Source of the DNA: Bradyrhizobium manausense
Lineage (GTDB): Bacteria > Pseudomonadota > Alphaproteobacteria > Rhizobiales > Xanthobacteraceae
Assembly: GCF_018130615.1 (NCBI RefSeq)
Contig: NZ_JAFCKB010000027.1
Coordinates: forward strand, 1 to 64,000
DNA: 64,000 nucleotides
Reading direction: 5' to 3'
Positions 30,838 through 39,601 of the stretch are shown one piece after another. Made by a program: the position numbers and the translations under genes. The notes under the pieces are model-generated. The model made no database searches, was not told the DNA's origin, and saw nothing but the letters and a program-made list of their open reading frames with translations. Positions within the stretch are counted from its first letter, which is position 1, and each line of letters begins with the position of its first letter.

Positions 30838-31656
30838 TCACTTCGCGAACGAGCGCGACGGCGGCAGGTGCAGGGCCCAGGCGTCGACCTTGTCGCTGGC
30901 GCGTGGATAGATCTCCGTCACGATCGGGTCGTGGCCGGGAATGTAGCGATCGGGATGTCCGGCGAGGCGCTCGATCGTCTCCCAGCCGGCGGCCATGTCG
31001 CCGACATTGTAAACGATCGGGAATGGGCTCCTGCGCTGAAGATTGGCGTAGTAGTGCGCGGCGTCCGAGGCCAGCACGACCGGTCCGCGCACGGTCTCGA
31101 CCTTGACCACCTGCAAGCCGTCGGAATGGCCGCCGACCCGGTGCACGGTGACGCCAGGCGCAACCTCGCCATCACCGGAATAGAAATGGACGCGCTCGCC
31201 ATAGACGTGACGCACCATCTGCGTGACGTGCTCGACCGAGAACGGATGTCGCAGCAGTCCGTTGCACATGCAGCGGCCCGTCGCGTAAGCCATTTCGCGC
31301 TCCTGGAGATGGAAGCGCGCATTCGGGAAACGATCGAGATTGCCGGCGTGGTCGTAATGCAGATGCGTCACGATGATGTCGCGGATGCTCGACGCCTTAA
31401 CGCCAAAACGCTCCAGCGCGTCGACCGGATTGAGCGTCAGCTTGCGGGCGCGCAAGGTCGCTTCCTCGGCATTGAAGCCGGTGTCGACCAGGATGTCGCG
31501 GGCCTGCCCGCGGATCAGCCAAACGAAGTAGTCGAGGTCCTGCGCCGCGCTGTCATGCGGGTCGGGCGCCAAGAAATTCATGCTGGGGGTACGCGGCGAC
31601 ATCGTCGCATAGCGCAGGGCGTAGATCTCGCAGGCGTTTCCCTCGACTCTGCTCAT
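30838..31656 (-). CDS. N-acyl-homoserine-lactonase-type metallo-hydrolase
   Basis: This 272-residue metallo-beta-lactamase-fold enzyme has an intact dinuclear site: THLHYDH (His98, His100, Asp102, His103), a later His in GGHSDG, Asp in LASDAAHYY, and a C-terminal His in IPGHDP. These are the features of the AttM/AiiA lactonase branch. It would open the lactone ring of acyl-homoserine lactones or a related lactone. ATG at 31656 is preferred to an upstream start that extends into non-conserved sequence. A consensus CRP site lies about 106 bases upstream (31762-31777), so cAMP control is plausible. Confidence 0.88.
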   Translation of the reverse strand: MSRVEGNACEIYALRYATMSPRTPSMNFLAPDPHDSAAQDLDYFVWLIRGQARDILVDTGFNAEEATLRARKLTLNPVDALERFGVKASSIRDIIVTHLHYDHAGNLDRFPNARFHLQEREMAYATGRCMCNGLLRHPFSVEHVTQMVRHVYGERVHFYSGDGEVAPGVTVHRVGGHSDGLQVVKVETVRGPVVLASDAAHYYANLQRRSPFPIVYNVGDMAAGWETIERLAGHPDRYIPGHDPIVTEIYPRASDKVDAWALHLPPSRSFAK

Positions 31657-31761
31657 GGCTTTGATCCCGGCTCTTGCTTTTCTGAATGGACCTGCCGCGC
31701 ACCAAGCCATTGCCCGCCGTAAAGGTCAAACGTCTGAGACTGCGGTGGACGCAGGGGGCAA

Positions 31762-31777
31762 TGTGAGACCAATCACA
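31762..31777. promoter_or_regulatory. Consensus CRP-type operator
   Basis: TGTGA-N6-TCACA is a perfect match to the core CRP half-sites, and the symmetry extends to AATGTGA and TCACATT (31760-31779). It is about 106 bases upstream of the lactonase-like start and 247 bases upstream of the caspase-like start. The Crp protein encoded at 38681-39355 keeps the RExxxR recognition residues that read TGTGA. Confidence 0.8.
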
Positions 31778-31844
31778 TTTTCGTCGCGAGTCCCGGCCTA
31801 ACATGGCCGCCGGTACCGTGAACAAAAATGCATCGAGGAGAATC

Positions 31845-31970
31845 GTGACCGTCGAATTATTCCCCTCGGAGTCGGCTCGTGCGTCGCGGTCTATTGTCGC
31901 GATAGTGTCGAATCTCCAAGTGGTTGACGCCCCCACTCCCCGGTTTGATAATGCACTTTGCGTAAGTTAA
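31845..31970 (+). CDS. Possible 41-residue small ORF
   Basis: A GTG is preceded by GAGGAG at ideal spacing and opens a 41-codon frame (begins MTVELFPSES, ends DNALCVS) that stops 53 bases before the caspase-like gene. It has no signal peptide and no known motif. It could be a real small protein or a leader peptide, or chance. Support rests only on the ribosome-binding site. Confidence 0.3.
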   Translation: MTVELFPSESARASRSIVAIVSNLQVVDAPTPRFDNALCVS

Positions 31971-32023
31971 GGTCGCCGCGGCGCAAGCTGGAACGGCGCC
32001 TTTTTGGCTGGACCGCGCTGATT

Positions 32024-33574
32024 ATGAAAATTCGCTTCCTGTTTCTTCTGCCTTTGCTTGTCTCGTTCATCCCGGCCGCGCCATCGCTTGCGGCGGGCGA
32101 CCGCTTCGCGCTGGTGATCGGCAATGCCAAATATCCTGATGCCGACAGCCCGCTGAAGGAGCCGATCAACGACGCCCGCGACGTCGCCGACGAGCTCAAG
32201 CGCGACGGCTTCACGGTCGAGGTCGGCGAGAACCTGACCGGCGACGGCATGCGCCGCGCCTTCGACAAGCTCTACGGCAAGATCAAGCCGGGCTCCGTGG
32301 CGCTGGTGTTCTACAGCGGGTTCGGCATCCAGTCGGCGCGCCAGAGCTACATGATCCCGGTCGACGCGCAGATCTGGACCGAGTCCGATGTCCGCCGCGA
32401 CGGTTTCAGCATCGAGGCCATCCTGGGCGAGCTGAACACCCGGGGCGCCGGCGTCAAGATCGCGCTGGTCGACGCCTCCAGGCGCAACCCGTTCGAACGG
32501 CGGTTCCGCAGCTTCTCGGCGGGCCTCACCCCGGTCATCGCGCCGAACGGCACGCTGGTGATGTATTCCGCGGCCCTGGCCTCGGTGGTGTCGGATGCCG
32601 GCGGCGACCACAGCCTGTTCGTCCAGGAATTGCTCAAGGAAATCCGCGTCCCCGACCTGATGGCGGAGGAAACCCTGAACCGCACCAAGATGGGCGTCAC
32701 CCGCGCCTCGCGGGGCGAGCAGGTGCCGTGGATCTCGTCCTCGCTCGCCGAGGATTTCTCGTTCATTCCCGGTGCGAGCGGCTCGCGCCCGACAGCGACG
32801 ACACCGCCGCCGGCGCCTCCGGTACCGACGCCCCCTGCGGTCGCCAACAACCCGCCTCCGGCTCCGCCAGCGCCACCTCCGGCTCCCCCTGCCCCGCCAG
32901 CGCCACCGGCACCGGTCGCTTCGAACAATCCGCCGCCCCCGGCCGCACCTCCGTCACCGCCCCCGGCGCCGAAGCCGCAGGTCGAGGCCGCGCTGCCTCC
33001 GCCGGCACCGCCAGTTAAGCCGGCCGAGCCCGTCCCGGCGCCGAACGCGGATGGTGGGCCGAGCGCGTCTGCGCTGGCGGAAGATCCCACCATCAAGAGC
33101 CTCACGGCCAAGATCGCCGCCAATCCTGACGACGTGAATGCGCTGTACCGGCGGGGCCAGGTCTATGCCAACAAGGGGGCCTTCAACCTCGCCATCAAGG
33201 ATTTTGACGAGACGCTGCGGATCAATGCGAAGGACGTCGAGGCCCTGAACAACCGCTGCTGGACCCGGACCGTGGTCGGCGATCTCCAGGGCGCGTTGAA
33301 GGATTGCAACGAGGCCTTGCGGCTGCGGCCGAACTTCGTCGATGCGCTGGACAGCCGCGGCCTGGTGAACCTCAAATCCGGAGCCGTGAAGAACGCCATT
33401 GCCGATTTCGACGCGGCGCTGAGGATCAATCCGCGCCTGACCTCCTCGCTCTACGGCCGCGGCGTGGCCAAGCAGCGCAATGGCTCGGCCCAGGAGGGCG
33501 CCCTCGACATCGCCAATGCCAAGGCGATGGACCCGAACATCGCCGGGGAATTCGCAACCTACGGAGTACGTTGA
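32024..33574 (+). CDS. Secreted caspase-like (peptidase C14 fold) protein with TPR, catalytically dead
   Basis: This 516-residue exported protein has a signal peptide (1-24), a caspase-fold domain (about 26-245), a Pro/Ala linker of about 100 residues, and three TPR-like repeats near the C-terminus. The fold is shown by RFALVIGNAKYP and NDARDVADELKRDGF. Where active caspases have GHG and DAC, this one has SGFG (Phe100) and DASRRNPF (Ser152). Both catalytic residues are therefore gone and it should be a pseudo-enzyme, perhaps a scaffold or inhibitor. ATG 32024 is chosen because the signal peptide starts there. An OmpA protein follows on the same strand. Confidence 0.88.
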   Translation: MKIRFLFLLPLLVSFIPAAPSLAAGDRFALVIGNAKYPDADSPLKEPINDARDVADELKRDGFTVEVGENLTGDGMRRAFDKLYGKIKPGSVALVFYSGFGIQSARQSYMIPVDAQIWTESDVRRDGFSIEAILGELNTRGAGVKIALVDASRRNPFERRFRSFSAGLTPVIAPNGTLVMYSAALASVVSDAGGDHSLFVQELLKEIRVPDLMAEETLNRTKMGVTRASRGEQVPWISSSLAEDFSFIPGASGSRPTATTPPPAPPVPTPPAVANNPPPAPPAPPPAPPAPPAPPAPVASNNPPPPAAPPSPPPAPKPQVEAALPPPAPPVKPAEPVPAPNADGGPSASALAEDPTIKSLTAKIAANPDDVNALYRRGQVYANKGAFNLAIKDFDETLRINAKDVEALNNRCWTRTVVGDLQGALKDCNEALRLRPNFVDALDSRGLVNLKSGAVKNAIADFDAALRINPRLTSSLYGRGVAKQRNGSAQEGALDIANAKAMDPNIAGEFATYGVR

Positions 33575-33718
33575 TATTTTTTTGATTTGAGGCGGGCGGC
33601 GCCTCGAACCCCTGACGGCCTGGCCAAGACTAATCGAACGGATGCCGCAGGCGCCCTTGCCGTAGGGCCTCTTGCAGGATTTTTGGAACCGCGCGGGCTC
33701 GCGCAGGAGGGACGGACA

Positions 33719-34384
33719 ATGAGATTGGCTGCAAAAGGACTGACCGCGATCCTGTCCATCATCACCGTCAGTGCCGCGCTGTCGCTGACGCCAGCCTTCG
33801 CCGGCGACGAGGGCAACAGCAAGAACGTCACCGAGGACGAGATCGTCCGTGCCCTGGCGCCGCCACCGAAAAAGCCCCTGACCCGCGGCCTCTCGATCGC
33901 CCCGCAGGCCGATCCGGCACCGAACCCGGCGGAAACCAAGCTGCTCCAGTCCGTCCGCGGCCGCGCCACGCGCTCGCTGTCATCGACCGAGCGCGAGGAA
34001 ATCGCCTCCGCCGCCAAGGACAAGCCGAATATCGATCTCGAAATCACCTTCGACTACAACTCGGCCACGATCAGCGCCAAGTCGCTGCCCTCGGTGCAGG
34101 CGCTCGGCCGCGCGTTGACCAGCCCGGACCTCAAGGGCTCGACCTTCGTGGTCGCCGGCCACACCGACGCCGCCGGCGGCGAGAGCTACAATCAGGAGCT
34201 GTCGGAACGCCGCGCGGATTCGATCAAGCGCTACCTCATCGAGAAGTACAGCATTGCAGCCGCCGATCTCGTCACCGTCGGCTACGGCAAGAGCAAGCTG
34301 AAGGATCCGAACCAGCCGATGGCGGAGGTGAACCGCCGCGTGCAGGTCGTGAACATGGAAAACAAGACCACCGCATCGAAGTGA
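33719..34384 (+). CDS. OmpA-family outer-membrane/peptidoglycan-binding protein
   Basis: This 221-residue protein has a Sec signal (1-28), a Pro-rich middle and a C-terminal OmpA domain. The OmpA domain is shown by ITFDYNSATIS, then GHTDAAGGESYNQELSERRADSIKRYL, then VGYGKSKLKDPNQP and NRRVQV. The domain binds peptidoglycan. No N-terminal beta-barrel is visible, so it is a soluble or lipid-free periplasmic linker type. CAGGAGGGA precedes the ATG. It follows the caspase-like gene by 144 bases and may be co-transcribed; a strong hairpin lies 60 bases after its stop. Confidence 0.93.
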   Translation: MRLAAKGLTAILSIITVSAALSLTPAFAGDEGNSKNVTEDEIVRALAPPPKKPLTRGLSIAPQADPAPNPAETKLLQSVRGRATRSLSSTEREEIASAAKDKPNIDLEITFDYNSATISAKSLPSVQALGRALTSPDLKGSTFVVAGHTDAAGGESYNQELSERRADSIKRYLIEKYSIAAADLVTVGYGKSKLKDPNQPMAEVNRRVQVVNMENKTTASK

Positions 34385-34445
34385 CCACGACGTAATCCTT
34401 TGCAGTGACAAGTCGTGATGTGGTGTAAAGTCTTAAGCCCAGCGC

Positions 34446-34469
34446 GCGTCCCGCAGCCCTGCGGGACGC
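34446..34469. terminator. Strong GC hairpin after the OmpA gene
   Basis: An 11-base-pair perfect stem (GCGTCCCGCAG with CTGCGGGACGC) has a two-base loop. It is not followed by a clean T-tract, so it may be a Rho-assisted terminator or an mRNA-end stabiliser rather than a classic intrinsic terminator. Confidence 0.5.
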
Positions 34470-34527
34470 CGCTTCGTTTCGGGGAAACCCTCCCAGCAAC
34501 CGCACGCCAGGCCAGGATGATCCGGCG

Positions 34528-35457
34528 ATGAACATCTCCGAATATCTCAAGCCTGCGGGAACCGCGGCGTTCATCATTGCGCTCGGCGTCGGCTATTACT
34601 GGTTCGAGCATCGGCATCGCCCCGAGGCGAAGGAGACGCCGGGCGAGGCGCTCGTCATCGTGACGAAGTCGACCAATGCCTGCTTCTCCGACCTGGTGCG
34701 GGTGACCGGCTTCTTCGTGCCGCGGCGCGAGGCCGTGGTCATGCCCGACCAGGAGGGATCGAAGGTCACCGACCTCTTCGTCACCGAAGGCGCTGTCGTC
34801 ACCGACAACCAGGAGCTGGCACGCCTGACGGCGCCGCCGCAGATCCCGGGCCAGCCGCAAAGGCCGGGCGCGCAAGGTCCGATCTCGCTGAAGGCGCCTG
34901 CGCCGGGTCTGATCACGGAAGTCCGCACCATCGTCGGCGCGCCGGCCTCGCCGCAGGCGGGACCGATGTTCCGCATCGCCGTCAACAACGAGATCGAGCT
35001 GGATGCACAGGTCCCCGCCGTCCATATGCCGAAGCTCAGCCCCGGCGCGACGGTGCGGATCAGCCGGGATGACGCCGCCGATTTGATCGGCCGCGTCCGG
35101 CTGGTCGCACCCGAGATCGACCGCGCCACGCAGCTCGGCCGCGTCCGCATCAGCGTCACCAACAATCCTTCGCTGAAGGTCGGCATGTTTGCCCGCGCTT
35201 CGATCGACGCCAAGCGAAGCTGCGGCGTCGCGGTTCCCAAGACCGCGATCGACCATCTCACCGTGCAGGTGGTCAAAGGCAACATCATCGAGACGCGCCG
35301 GGTGCGCGTCGGGCTGACATCCGACAGCCAAACGGAAATCCTTGAAGGCGTCGACGTCGGCGAGATCGTCGTGGCCGACGCCGGCTCTTCGCTCCACGAC
35401 GGCGACCAGATCAAGACCATGTTCGCCGATGAACTCGATCGCACGCGGGTACGCTGA
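34528..35457 (+). CDS. RND efflux periplasmic adaptor (membrane fusion protein)
   Basis: This 309-residue adaptor is anchored by one N-terminal membrane segment (about 10-27). It has a biotinyl-lipoyl-like hybrid domain, a beta-barrel domain (VNNEIELDAQVPAVHMPKLSPGATV) and a membrane-proximal domain. The alpha-helical hairpin is very short, replaced by a Pro/Gly-rich stretch (APPQIPGQPQRPGAQG). That is unusual for drug-efflux adaptors, which need the hairpin to reach the outer-membrane channel. The stop overlaps the next gene start by one base (TGATG), so the two are translationally coupled. No TolC-type gene is adjacent. Confidence 0.9.
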   Translation: MNISEYLKPAGTAAFIIALGVGYYWFEHRHRPEAKETPGEALVIVTKSTNACFSDLVRVTGFFVPRREAVVMPDQEGSKVTDLFVTEGAVVTDNQELARLTAPPQIPGQPQRPGAQGPISLKAPAPGLITEVRTIVGAPASPQAGPMFRIAVNNEIELDAQVPAVHMPKLSPGATVRISRDDAADLIGRVRLVAPEIDRATQLGRVRISVTNNPSLKVGMFARASIDAKRSCGVAVPKTAIDHLTVQVVKGNIIETRRVRVGLTSDSQTEILEGVDVGEIVVADAGSSLHDGDQIKTMFADELDRTRVR

Positions 35458-38400
35458 TGGCTCTCAATATCTCGGCATGGTCGATCCGTAATCCGCTGCC
35501 GTCGGTGGTGTTTTCGATCATTCTCCTGATCCTCGGCTGGACCTCCTTCAACAAGCTCGCGATCACGCGGCTGCCGTCTGCCGACATTCCCGTGATCTCG
35601 GTCGCGGTGGCGCAGTTCGGCGCCGCGCCCGCAGAGCTCGAATCCCAAGTCACCAAGACGGTCGAAGACGCCGTCTCCGGCGTCGAGGGCGTGCGGCACA
35701 TCACCTCCTCGATCACCGATGGCGTGTCGGTCACCACCATCCAGTTCGCGCTGGAGACCAACACCGACCGCGCGCTCAACGACGTCAAGGACGCGGTGAC
35801 GCGCGTGCGCTCGAACTTGCCGCAGAACGTCACCGAACCGCTGATCCAGCGCGTCGACGTGATCGGCCTGCCGATCGTCACCTATGCCGCGATCTCGCCC
35901 GGCAAGACGCCGGAGCAGCTCTCCTATTTCGTCGACGACGTGGTCAAGCGCGCGTTGCAAGGCGTGCGCGGCGTTGCCCAGGTCGAGCGCATCGGCGGTG
36001 TCGAGCGCGAGATCCTGGTCTCGCTCGACCCCGACCGCCTGCAGGCGATGGGGCTCACCGCCGTCAATGTCAGCCAGAGCCTGCGCGGCACCAATGTCGA
36101 CGTCGCCGGCGGCCGCGCCGAGATCGGCAAGAACGACCAGGCGATCCGGACACTGGCCGGCGCCAAGACGCTGAGCGACCTCGCCGGCACCATGGTCCCG
36201 CTGTTCGGCGGCGGCGAGGTCCGCCTCGACGATCTCGGCACCGTGACCGACACCATCGCCGACCGCCGCACCTTCGCCCGCTTCAACGGCGAGCCGGTGG
36301 TCGCGCTCGGCATCAAGCGCTCCAAGGGCGCCAGCGACGTGAAGGTCGCCGAAGCCGTGCAGAAGCGCATCGACGCGCTCAAGGCCGCCTATCCCGACGT
36401 CGACCTCAAGCTGATCGACACCTCCGTCGAATACACCAACGGCAATTACGAAGCAGCGATCTCGACCCTGTTCGAGGGCGCCATCCTCGCCGTCGTCATC
36501 GTGCTGTTGTTCCTGCGCGACCTGCGCGCCACCGTCATTGCCGCAGTCTCGCTGCCATTGTCGATCTTCCCGGCGTTCTGGGCGATGGACATCCTCGGCT
36601 TCTCGCTCAACCTCGTCAGCTTCCTCGCCATCACGCTATCGACGGGTATTCTGGTCGACGACGCCATCGTCGAGATCGAGAACATCGTGCGGCACATGAA
36701 CATGGGCAAATCGCCCTATCGCGCCGCGCTCGAAGCCGCCGACGAGATCGGCCTCGCCGTGATCGCGATCTCGCTGACGATCATCGCGATCTTCGCACCG
36801 GCGAGCTTCATGTCGGGCATCGCCGGACAGTTCTTCAAGCAGTTCGGCATCACGGTTTCGGTGCAGGTGTTCTTCTCGCTGCTCGCCGCGCGCTTCGTGA
36901 CGCCGATGCTGGCGGCCTACTTCCTCAAGCACGGCAATCACGACGAGCCGCCGCCGGGCCGCATCCTGCGGACCTATCACGGCATCGTCTCGTGGTCGGT
37001 GAAGCACTATTTCATCACCGTGCTGATCGGCTTCGGCATCTTCGCGGCCTCGATCTGGAGCATCACGCTGCTGCCGCAGGGCTTCCTGCCGGCGCAGGAC
37101 AGCGCCCGCTCGCTGCTGGCCCTCGAACTGCCGCCGGGCACGCAGCTCGCCTACACCGAGAAGGTCACCGAGGACATCGTCGCGCGCCTGCGCAAACGCC
37201 CCGAGGTGAAGAGCATCTTCGTCGACGGCGGGCGCGTCCCGCCGGGCACCCAGGAAGTCCGCCGCGCCGCCCTGATCATCAATTACACGCCGAAGCACGA
37301 TCGCAACATCACCCAGCGCGAGCTCGAATTCTCGATCAGCCAGGAGCTTGAGAACGTTCCCGACATCCGCTTCTGGTTTCTGGACGAGAACGGCCTGCGC
37401 GCGATCTCGCTGGTGGTGACCGGCGTCGATGCCAACATCGTCAACAACGTCGCCAGCGAGCTCGCGACGCAAATGAAGCGGATTCCGACCATCTCCAACG
37501 TGATTTCGGAAACCTCGCTGGAGCGTCCCGAACTGCGCATCGAGCCGCGAGCCGATCTCGCGGCGCGGCTCGGCGTCTCGACCGAAAGCCTGTCGCAGAC
37601 CATCCGTGTCGCAACCATCGGCGACGTCGGTCCGGCGCTTGCCAAGTTCGACGTCGGCGACCGCCTGGTGCCGATCCGCGTGCAACTCGAGGACGCCGCG
37701 CGCGGCAATCTCAAGACTCTGGAGCAGCTGCGCGTGCCGCTCGGCGAGCACGGCGAGAAGGGCGGCGTGCCGCTTTCCGTCATCTCCGACGTCAAGCTCG
37801 ACCAGGGCCCGACCAGCATCAACCGCTACGACCGCGAACGGCAGGCCACCGTCGCCGCCGACCTCGTCGGCTCCGCCGCGCTCGGCGATGCCACCAAGAA
37901 GATCTACGAGCTGCCGGTCATGAAGAGCCTGCCGAAGGGCGTGAAGGTCTCCCCCTCCGGCGACGCCGAAAGCCTCAACGAGCTCTCCGACGGCTTTGCC
38001 ACCGCGATCACCGCCGGCCTGATGATGGTCTATGCGGTGCTGGTGCTGCTGTTCGGCACCTTCCTGCAGCCGATCACCATCCTGTTCTCGCTGCCGCTCT
38101 CGATCGGCGGCGCGATCGCCGCGCTGCTCATCACCGGCAAGCAGCTCACCACGCCGGTGTGGATCGGCATCCTGATGCTGATGGGCATCGTCACCAAGAA
38201 CGCGATCATGCTGGTGGAATTCGCGATCGAATCCATCAATGCCGGCAAGCCGCGCGACGAAGCGATGATCGACGCCGGCATGAAGCGCGCCCGCCCGATT
38301 GTGATGACCACGATCGCGATGGCCGCCGGCATGATGCCGAGCGCGCTCGCGGTCGGCGCCGGCGGCGAGTTCCGCTCGCCGATGGCGCTCGCGGTGATCG

Positions 38401-38600
38401 GCGGCCTGATCTTCTCGACCATCCTGTCGCTGGTGTTCGTGCCTGCGATGTTCATGGTGATGGACGATTTCGGCGCCCTGATCTGGCGCTTCGGCAAGCG
38501 ACTGATCGTGCACAGCGAGGACGCCGAGACCGGCGGTCATCACGAGGCGGCGGACGCAGCACCCGCGCCGAAGAGCATCGTGCACCCTGCGGCGGAGTAA
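35457..38600 (+). CDS. RND-type efflux transporter, inner-membrane pump
   Basis: This 1047-residue proton-driven pump has 12 predicted membrane segments in the RND layout, with a first helix (PLPSVVFSIILLILGW) and two large periplasmic loops. The proton-relay residues are visible as the Asp pair in ILVDDAIVEIENI (segment 4) and the Lys in GIVTKNAIMLVEFAIE (segment 10). It belongs to the HAE1 group (hydrophobic/amphiphilic efflux). It is coupled to the adaptor gene just upstream. Substrate range is unknown. The C-terminus extends into a charged tail. Confidence 0.95.
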   Translation: MALNISAWSIRNPLPSVVFSIILLILGWTSFNKLAITRLPSADIPVISVAVAQFGAAPAELESQVTKTVEDAVSGVEGVRHITSSITDGVSVTTIQFALETNTDRALNDVKDAVTRVRSNLPQNVTEPLIQRVDVIGLPIVTYAAISPGKTPEQLSYFVDDVVKRALQGVRGVAQVERIGGVEREILVSLDPDRLQAMGLTAVNVSQSLRGTNVDVAGGRAEIGKNDQAIRTLAGAKTLSDLAGTMVPLFGGGEVRLDDLGTVTDTIADRRTFARFNGEPVVALGIKRSKGASDVKVAEAVQKRIDALKAAYPDVDLKLIDTSVEYTNGNYEAAISTLFEGAILAVVIVLLFLRDLRATVIAAVSLPLSIFPAFWAMDILGFSLNLVSFLAITLSTGILVDDAIVEIENIVRHMNMGKSPYRAALEAADEIGLAVIAISLTIIAIFAPASFMSGIAGQFFKQFGITVSVQVFFSLLAARFVTPMLAAYFLKHGNHDEPPPGRILRTYHGIVSWSVKHYFITVLIGFGIFAASIWSITLLPQGFLPAQDSARSLLALELPPGTQLAYTEKVTEDIVARLRKRPEVKSIFVDGGRVPPGTQEVRRAALIINYTPKHDRNITQRELEFSISQELENVPDIRFWFLDENGLRAISLVVTGVDANIVNNVASELATQMKRIPTISNVISETSLERPELRIEPRADLAARLGVSTESLSQTIRVATIGDVGPALAKFDVGDRLVPIRVQLEDAARGNLKTLEQLRVPLGEHGEKGGVPLSVISDVKLDQGPTSINRYDRERQATVAADLVGSAALGDATKKIYELPVMKSLPKGVKVSPSGDAESLNELSDGFATAITAGLMMVYAVLVLLFGTFLQPITILFSLPLSIGGAIAALLITGKQLTTPVWIGILMLMGIVTKNAIMLVEFAIESINAGKPRDEAMIDAGMKRARPIVMTTIAMAAGMMPSALAVGAGGEFRSPMALAVIGGLIFSTILSLVFVPAMFMVMDDFGALIWRFGKRLIVHSEDAETGGHHEAADAAPAPKSIVHPAAE

Positions 38601-38680
38601 GTTCCCGCCGACTCGGCTCAGGCGAGCGCAGGCGCGGAAGCCGTCGCGGCGAAGCCAAACGCCTCGCCGCAATCGTTCCC

Positions 38681-39355
38681 TTACTCGTTCCGCGCGATCG
38701 CGGTCAGCTTGGTCATGTTCCGCAGCAGAATGCGGCCGCGCTGGAGATCGAGGATCGCCTCCTTGCGCCAGGCCTGAAGCTGGCGGTTGACGCTCTCGCG
38801 GGCGGCGCCGACGAAAACGCCGAGCTGCTCCTGCGAGATGTGCACCTCGGAGCCGAAATCGGCCGCGAGCGCGCAGAGCCGGCGCGCCAATCGCACTGGC
38901 AGCGGCTGCAACATGGATTCCTCCATGCGCTCACTCTGCCAGCGGATCCGCTGGCACAACAGCGCGATGATCTTGATCGCGACCTTGGGCTCGCGCTCGA
39001 GGAAGGCGAGAAAATCTTCGCGCCGCAGCACGAACAATTCGCTGGCCTCGCCGGCGGTCGCATCCGCGGTGCGGCTCTGGCCGTCCAGCACCGCGACCTC
39101 GCCGAACAGATCGCCCGACCCCATGAAGTTCAGCGTCAGCCGGCTGCCGTCGGAGGCGCCGGTCTCGATCCGGACCTGGCCGCGGCGCACGCCGAACAAC
39201 GCGTCGCCCGGGTCCCCCTTCTGGAACAGCACCTCGCCATTCGCCAGATGCTGGGTGTGGCAAAGGTTGGACAATCGCTGGAGTTCGTCCGCGCCGAGAT
39301 CGGCGAACATGGCATTCATTTTCAGAATGACCGCAAATTCGGCCTGCTTGCTCAT
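38681..39355 (-). CDS. Crp/Fnr-family regulator, CRP-like
   Basis: This 224-residue regulator has an N-terminal cyclic-nucleotide-binding barrel and a C-terminal winged helix. The phosphate-binding cassette is GEVAVLDGQSRTA (residues 85-97), with the Arg that contacts the cyclic phosphate, so real cAMP or cGMP binding is likely. No Cys cluster for an FNR iron-sulfur centre is present. The recognition helix has ARESVNRQL (Arg186, Glu187, Arg191), the same RExxxR pattern that reads TGTGA in E. coli CRP. A CRP-type site lies 103 bases upstream of its own start, another near 31770, and a nucleotide cyclase gene is 2.5 kb away. Confidence 0.92.
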   Translation of the reverse strand: MSKQAEFAVILKMNAMFADLGADELQRLSNLCHTQHLANGEVLFQKGDPGDALFGVRRGQVRIETGASDGSRLTLNFMGSGDLFGEVAVLDGQSRTADATAGEASELFVLRREDFLAFLEREPKVAIKIIALLCQRIRWQSERMEESMLQPLPVRLARRLCALAADFGSEVHISQEQLGVFVGAARESVNRQLQAWRKEAILDLQRGRILLRNMTKLTAIARNE

Positions 39356-39457
39356 TTCAACGTCCTTGTGAATTCCTTGGCCAGTTTCCGTGGCAAATCG
39401 CGTGCAAATCGCTTGGAAGCATCAACGGCAGAATCGCGTAAAACCGCGTCGGAGAAG

Positions 39458-39473
39458 TGTGTCATAAGTCACA
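39458..39473. promoter_or_regulatory. CRP-type operator in the crp-like / asmA divergent region
   Basis: TGTGT-CATAAG-TCACA has one mismatch from the TGTGA-N6-TCACA consensus. It is 103 bases upstream of the Crp-like start (minus strand) and about 130 bases upstream of the AsmA gene, so autoregulation is the simplest reading. Confidence 0.65.
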
Positions 39474-39601
39474 TAACTTTGCAGCACCTCCCGACTATTT
39501 TTAGCTGCTTGGAGCGGCTTCCCGTCCCGGGATAAACTCAGGCGTAAAGGACGGGTCATCCGCCGGATTCGACGCCGCTCGTCCGTCGTTGGAAAGTCGA
39601 C

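Larger units (their letters stand above)
31657..32023. other. Divergent intergenic region with CRP site and a possible short ORF
   Basis: This 367-base spacer lies between the lactonase-like gene (minus) and the caspase-like gene (plus). It holds a near-perfect CRP-type operator at 31762-31777 and a possible 41-codon ORF at 31845-31970 with a strong ribosome-binding site. No hairpin with a T-tract was seen. Confidence 0.65.

Noticed and set aside
32790-33050. Pro/Ala-coding stretch as a DNA tandem repeat
   Set aside because: The units are irregular at DNA level; it is a compositional linker, not a clean repeat array.
36636-38672. 678-codon antisense frame over the RND pump gene
   Set aside because: No domain, and the plus strand encodes an intact RND pump with its proton-relay residues.
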